From the NCBI GenBank assembly GCA_932521035.1, contig OW051492.1, positions 8,494,001 to 8,558,000 of the forward strand: DNA of 64,000 nucleotides. Direction: 5' to 3'. Both the position numbers and the translations under genes were made by a program. Positions 58,660 to 64,000 of this stretch are shown here, piece after piece (position 1 is the stretch's first letter; each line of letters begins with the position of its first letter). The notes beneath the pieces are model-generated. The model saw only the letters and a program-made list of their open reading frames with translations, ran no database searches and had not been told where the DNA came from. Source of the stretch: Oscheius dolichura. Taxonomy: Eukaryota; Nematoda; Chromadorea; Rhabditida; Rhabditidae.

Positions 58660-60825
58660 ATGGCAAATGGAGAAGATTGCGCCCTTCAGTTGACCGCCGC
58701 GAATCTTCTCCTCTCCCTCCTGTTCATCATGGCCTTTTCTCTCTCCCTGTTAGGGAATACTGTAGTCATTATCACTATTCTCTTCAAGACCTCCTCGAGG
58801 ACACGGTCTATTACTAATTTCTATCTGCTGAATCTGGCAGTGGCCGACTTGTTGAGGTAAGGAAGGGGAGGAGGGGACCAGGGCAGGGAAAGGGATTACA
58901 GTATCCTCCCGGCATTCGTCTCGAGACCCATACTTTTCAAAGATAGATATCCCGGTTTCAGGAGTGTTGTCTGCATCCCCCCGACTCTGCTCAGCGAGTT
59001 GACCCACTGCTGGCTCCTCGGTCCGATAATGTGCAAAGTGATGGCCTACCTCCAGCCGGTCGGAGTCTGTGCCTCGGCCTACACCCTCGCCGTAATCGCC
59101 ATCGAACGCTACTATGCCATCTGCCGGCCGTTGGAGAGCAGAAAGTGGCACACGAAGGTTTGTCTCCCAATATTCATAATAATCAGAATTTATAGAAACG
59201 AGCCCTGGTGACCATCTCCATGGTTTGGGCGCTCTCCTTCGGCGCCAATCTGGGCTCCCTGGCTATTTTTGAACTCGTCCCTTATAAAACTCAATGGACG
59301 TGTGATACGACGAAGGGAATTATCGTCGACTTCGTTTACCAACTTTATGTCACTTTTGTTAGTTTTTGAACGAATTTGAGAGAGTGTGCCTCGAGAGCCA
59401 GGGTCGCTCCTCTCGTCCCTGCCGGAGGATACTGTACCTCCCTGTAATCGCTCCCTTTTCCAGATCCTGCTCTTCGTCCCCCTGGCCCTTATGGTCGGCC
59501 TCTATGGCCACGTCATCTACACTCTGAACACGGCCATAAATAGCGACAATCCCCTGATTGAACAGGTCATAATCGACGATTGTGAGTGCCCCTTACCCTG
59601 CTCCCCAATCCTCCCCCTTTCCAGCTCTTCCCGTGAAACCGTCCCTCTCCGACTGGCTTTTCAGTACTGTTAGCCGAGATCCTGAGAAGAAATCATCGTT
59701 AAAGGTAGTCCTTTCCCGAGTGGGATACAGTATTCCCTTTTTTCAGGAGAAGAGTTCGTTAACAATACCCGGCTCACTGTCCCTGGGTCTCTCGGCTCGT
59801 CAAAGTCGGACACAATCCATTACATCATTTTTCGCTACTCCCAGGGGAAGCTTTGATTCATCACTGCTGTTGAGGAGCACCAATCAGGTAAGAGAATAAA
59901 TGGGGAAAGAGAATTATATGGGGATCCCCAATAGAGACTCTTCAGAGACCCGGCCTATGAGCCATTTGGAGGCGGCCATTGCCGGGGCGCAGGCCATGGC
60001 ATTCGGAAGGGCATTCGTACCGTTCCGGACAAAATACTCAGGGCCACAAGCTGTAGCTTATGCCCAGAATGACATGACGGCCCCTATTCCAGCTTCAGAA
60101 TTCCAAACCGACCTGTTCGGAAAATGGGGACTCTGCGCGCCAAGCCGGACTGGATTCCCTTTCCCTAGATCTCCCTGCTCTTAATTTAATGAGGCTCTTG
60201 GAGCGAATTTTGAAAGGGTTTCTGTTGATTTTTAAAGGAAAAGAGAAGACACAGTCCTTTAAACGTGTACCTTGCAATATTTCTGCAAATTTCAGGACAA
60301 GATCCTCCTGGCCAAGCGGAAAGTGACGCGTATGTTGATTACCATCGTCATAGTTTTTGCTGCCTGCTGGGTTCCGAGCTATTGTTGGTGGCTTTTGATC
60401 CGGACCGGAGATCTCCTCGTAATTAACACCCTCTCCCCCCGTAAATATCCCCACTTCAGGGTCTAAACCTCTGGCACTCGGGGCTGAACTCGGTGTTGAC
60501 GATGCTGACCTACGTGTCGTCGATGGCCAACCCGATAACCTACTGTTTTATGAACAAGTCCTTCCGGACGTCGGTCTTCTCCTATTGTCAGTCAAAAGAG
60601 ACATTCAGACGGGTTAGTTGGAAAACAAAAAAGAGAAAGAATAAGGGAAGATGTTCAGAAACCCCAGCCAGCCCCGCCGGCATCTCATCGGACGGCATCC
60701 AAGGAACATCAGCCGATGAACGGGCTGACGCCAAATATTCCACTTATCAAGGTGGGCAGACCGAAAAAAAGAAGGGATACCTTCCAAAACAGTGGAAAAT
60801 CGAGAAATGGGCTGATCCTTATTGA
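58660..60825 (+). CDS. Neuropeptide GPCR, cholecystokinin/gastrin-receptor type
   Basis: Exons: 58660-58856, 58962-59157, 59196-59357, 59464-59581, 59625-59704, 59747-59887, 60296-60418, 60460-60612, 60659-60751 and 60793-60825 (TGA); 431 residues, phases consistent. Rhodopsin-class landmarks: GNTVVIITI in TM1, NFYLLNLAVADLL in TM2, MCK before TM3, ERYYAICRPL (ERY form of DRY) after TM3, CWVPSYCWW in TM6 and NPITYCFMNKSFR (NPxxY and helix 8) after TM7. SAYTLAVIAIERY, SRKWHTK and YCFMNK are closest to cholecystokinin receptors (C. elegans has ckr-1 and ckr-2). The third intracellular loop is Ser/Thr-rich (RSTNQ, SLTIPGSLSLGLS). It would signal at the plasma membrane through G proteins. The C-terminal exons are the least certain. 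The start Met is the first after the acceptor. Confidence 0.85.
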
Positions 60826-61847
60826 AAAACAATAGAATTCCCGGGAAGGGACCGGAAAACGGGGGTGAAAGGGGCCGTCCACCCTGTGGCTGGAAACTCT
60901 CCGCTATTCTGTCGGCTAGACCTAAGAAGGCACCTTCTTGTGATTCTTCAACGTTTAGCAAGCTCTGCAATAACTTCTATTCATTTAGCAAAGTTCCAAC
61001 GGCTCGGCCTCCTTGTGGGGGAGGCGGCCTCGAGCAGCCTGTCTCCTGGCCGTTACAAACCAGATTTTCGAAGCCATTCCACTTTTGACCCATTCTTGCG
61101 ATCTCGTCCGTTATTTATACTAGTTTGTGCTCACTAAGAAAAGCAGTAGAAAAAGAATTCCCCGAGAAATACAGCCTGACTGGCCGACAGAGGGCCTAAA
61201 GTTGGGGACGATCCAGTTTCAGCCCCACGACCTGGTTGGGAACCAGAGGCAGATGCCAAAGAGGACTTTATGACGGGTAGAGGCCAGGAGGCTTACAGAA
61301 AACATTCCATTGGCAGATCATCAACGGATTTCCCCCTCTAGGCTCATTTCTTCCGGGGGTCTGGGTTCTTAGCTGACTTGAGCCGGACCACACCGCAGTA
61401 ACATCCAGTTCGGGACCCACAGTCTCTTGTTTTCATTCTACTACTGATCTTTGCCTCAAATACTAATAATTCTGCCCCTTTTTGTTTCCATTAGAAGCCA
61501 TTTGGCCCCAGGAAAGGACCCTCTCTTGCCTAGAAGGCCGGCATCCTCAATTGGGAACAGAGAATCATTGCTCCCCTAATACATTTGCCTCTTGGGGAGA
61601 TCCGTCCTTCCTCGTTCTTTTCAAGACCTCAAACACCATTTCTTTCCCTCTTATTCTATACTTTCTAATATTCCAAATTCAGATTGATTTCGCCATCGAG
61701 ACATCCATCCATGTCTAATGCTCTCCTCGCGTTCTCCTTCCCCTTTCAACGGATTTCTAACTGCTGGTCCCACCTCGATCTCCTTTTTAATTTTTAATAT
61801 TAATAATAATAATATTTCATTTGTATGTACATAAAATAAATATAAAT
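60826..61847. other. Intergenic, nothing recognised
   Basis: About 1 kb between the GPCR stop and the minus-strand gene end. The right edge (61790-61880) is very AT-rich. No gene, RNA or repeat identified. Confidence 0.5.
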
Positions 61848-63843
61848 TCATTTCATATAAAAATTTAAATAAAAAAACAAATATCCGTAGTCGAATATCA
61901 CAGACTTCTCGGCTTGTCTCACACAGTCGTCGTAAAGCTCTTTGGGGTCCTGCCACGGCTTCTTTTGCCGTCTAATTACACGAGCAGCTACATCGCTGTT
62001 TAGTCAACAGATAGACTTGATTTATAAAATGAGACTGGAAATTATAAATTAGTAATTAGGAGAAATAGAGACAAACCGAATCGACTACATGCACCTGACT
62101 GTTGTAGACGTAGCGCATCACGCGGCTGTCGATGTCCGCCTCGCCGAGGAATTCGTAGCCGGAGTCACTGAAGACGGCCGGAGCCACCCGGGGAGTACAC
62201 TGGCCACCGGCTTGCTTCTGCACGATTACTGTAGTCAGATCCACGTCACGGGCCAAGATCCATTGGAATCTGAAAAGGCGATACGATTCAATTGGTTCAC
62301 TACCAGGGAATGGTCACTTTCCCACACCTGAGACCTATGCCATTTGAAAGAACATCAAAAACTGTTCCAGGGAAATGTCTCAAATTCTGTGGTCATCGAC
62401 TCCTAAAGTAAGGGAGCGTCCTCCTCGCAAGGCGCCCTCGCCGTGCCCAGAACCTCCCCACCGGTGGCCGCCGCGGCCTGTGGTGAGCCACAACTCTAAT
62501 AAGGGAATAAACAACCCGACGAACAATCGTTGGAGGATATGTACAAGCTAGTGCCCCTGGTCTTACACAGATAATACTGTATGATCAAATTTGCCCCTTA
62601 CTGGGACTAGGGATACCAATTGGCCTGGCTGTCGCCGTCCCACCCCGGCTCCCGGGGTATACGGTAAGATCTCGGGTCTTAAAGGACTTTAAACCAATTC
62701 TTGAGTAATCCAGGAGAAAAAAACTGACTTAAAATTATTAGAAGAGGGAGTGCCGACGTATTGAAGTAGACGGGTATTGGTCAGCTTTCCGCTGGTTATG
62801 TTCACCATGCTGTTACCCTGAAATATTTCTTTTTTTTTGGAGGAAGATAGGAGAAAAGGAAGATAATGGTCAAGGAATGGATAAATAACCCACGTCGACA
62901 AAAGTTCCTTCAACCTGTAGCTTCTGATCCAAGTAGACCGATCCCCAATGGGGGGAGCCGCCTCGGGGGGCCCTGAAACAATTTATTCGTCTTTTCATCC
63001 ATCAGAATAGCCATTGCTACTCATTTTAAAAGGTATTTTCAAATAGAATGACTACATTTTCATGTTTTTGGAACAAGAATCCCCTCGGGGCCCTCCAGAC
63101 TACAAAGAGAAGGTTAACGACTGTTTGTCTACACACTGCTCTTTCGTTTTAGGTTTGGCTACCTTTGTTTTCCAATTTGGAGCAGTCTAGTCCAAAACAA
63201 GGACAACTGGGGCACTTGCGGAGGTGGAAAATGATGATGCCCGAGTCAGAGTTCAATTGGAGCTCCGAGAGACTGGGAGGGGGGAAGTGAACGCGCCTGG
63301 GGGAATTTTCCGGAACTTTTAAAAATCCAACACAACCCACACTTGAAAGAAAGCAAAAAGAAAAAGACGCATTTTCTTTTTTCCCCGAAACTCACCAAAG
63401 AACAACATATTCGGTGCGGGGGATTTGTCCGGCCCTCTGTAGGGGTCTTCCCATTCCCATCACAGCTTGCGGAGGGAACGTTGGACTTTGAGCGTTGAAC
63501 GGCCAATAAAACTTGGCATCCACTATTCCATTATACTGAAAAGGTGAATTGCTCTTTTCTTTTTCAATTTTTAGCGGGAGGGACTCACATAATCGGCAGC
63601 TCTTTTGGTGACGGTCTTGACGAGGCTCGGCCCACCGCCGCGGGGTGTCGTCACCATTGTGGATTGTATTTCGTCTTCAAAAAATCCGCTCCCCTCCTCC
63701 ACCGTGTCATTCGATAAAATCAGCTCTTGATCAACAGTAGTAGCATTGAATTGTGGCTTTTGTTGTTGTTGTTGAGCAGCAAAAATACAGGACAGGAGAA
63801 GAGACGTCGTCACCAGACAGGTGACTTGAAAGTGCTTGACCAT
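61848..63843 (-). CDS. Secreted glycoprotein with candidate chondroitin site
   Basis: Minus-strand exons: 63589-63843, 63396-63535, 62894-62972, 62729-62817, 62095-62269 and a terminal exon 61848-62034. The first five give 246 residues in phase. There is a signal peptide (MVKHFQVTCLVTTSLLLSC), then a Gln run, N-glycosylation sites, and VEEGSGFFEDE, an acidic Ser-Gly site of the type that carries chondroitin. The later part (AKFYWPFNAQSP; GSVYLDQKLQVEGTFVD; ILARDVDLTTVIVQ; DSGYEFLGEADIDSRVM) looks like a compact beta-rich extracellular domain I do not recognise. In the terminal exon the frame from exon 5 hits TAG at 61972-61974. The frame one base out (RQKKPWQDPKELYDDC, then AEKSVIFDYGYL) looks coding up to a stop at 61848-61850, so a one-base shift near 62000 is likely. 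Confidence 0.65.
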
Positions 63844-64000
63844 GCGATGTAGGAGACAGGATTCTCTGAAATTGTAGAACTATGAGTCACGGTGTCTCGG
63901 CTGGCGAGAAGAAAAAGGAACACCACCCCGACGATAAACAGATACTATCTCAAGATCGTCAAATATAGGCGCATAATAGACATTGGGCGAGAAAGCGGCG
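63844..64000 (-). promoter_or_regulatory. Upstream region of the secreted glycoprotein gene
   Basis: 157 bases upstream of the minus-strand start. On the minus strand, CCTATATTTGACG (complement of about 63957-63970) could serve as a TATA-like element about 120 bases before the ATG; this is weak. Confidence 0.2.

Overview
The window looks like nuclear DNA of a nematode. Coding exons are separated by very many introns of about 36-60 bases with T-rich ...TTTCAG acceptors. One gene has the cysteine-rich tail of a nematode chondroitin proteoglycan. A p90 ribosomal S6 kinase (RSK) gene lies directly upstream of a serine racemase gene; from memory these two are also neighbours in C. elegans (rskn-1 and serr-1). 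I cannot name the species.

Layout, left to right. 1-4315: 3' part of a long acidic/proline-rich, cysteine-rich nuclear-type protein, followed 44 bases later by a small helical protein (possible operon). 4.9-5.7 kb: two small unrecognised coding regions, convergent. 5.8-8.5 kb (minus strand): a broken mitochondrial acyl-CoA synthetase containing a Harbinger-type transposase, plus a second stray copy of the synthetase tail. 9.1-11.9 kb: a CPG-3-like chondroitin proteoglycan. 11.9-19.7 kb: no recognisable gene, but a 26-G tract, MITE termini and a small-RNA-like hairpin. 19.7-26.0 kb: full-length RSK. 26.85-28.4 kb: serine racemase. 28.6-30.5 kb: one uncertain minus-strand frame and one small plus-strand gene. 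31.5-34.9 kb: a second RSK gene that keeps the N-terminal kinase and the ERK-docking tail but has lost the C-terminal kinase. 35-37 kb: a duplicated fragment, a Helitron/PIF1 helicase remnant and GC-rich hairpins. 37.1-38.2 kb (minus): a coiled-coil protein. 38.7-41.5 kb: a DDX5/DDX17-type RNA helicase. 41.8-42.9 kb: a nematode-type protein of unknown function. 43.2-44.2 kb (minus): an ELL-associated factor (EAF). 44.8-47.2 kb: the Sac1 phosphoinositide phosphatase. 47.2-58.6 kb: gene-poor, rich in one inverted-repeat MITE family. 58.7-60.8 kb: a cholecystokinin-type GPCR. 61.8-63.8 kb (minus): a secreted glycoprotein.

Most intact genes are housekeeping or signalling genes (ER phosphoinositide turnover, RNA helicase, transcription elongation, D-serine metabolism, ERK-RSK signalling). 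Three pairs are head to head and may share promoters: synthetase/cpg-3, coiled-coil gene/ddx, eaf/sac-1.

The most interesting item is the RSK pair. The paralogue at 31541-34885 joins an AGC kinase domain directly to an ERK-docking tail without the kinase domain that normally links the two. The two genes are also mosaics of near-identical DNA (introns included) and diverged patches, as expected from gene conversion. One caution: several reading frames here are interrupted by single-base shifts. They may be real decay, or they may be indel errors in the assembly.
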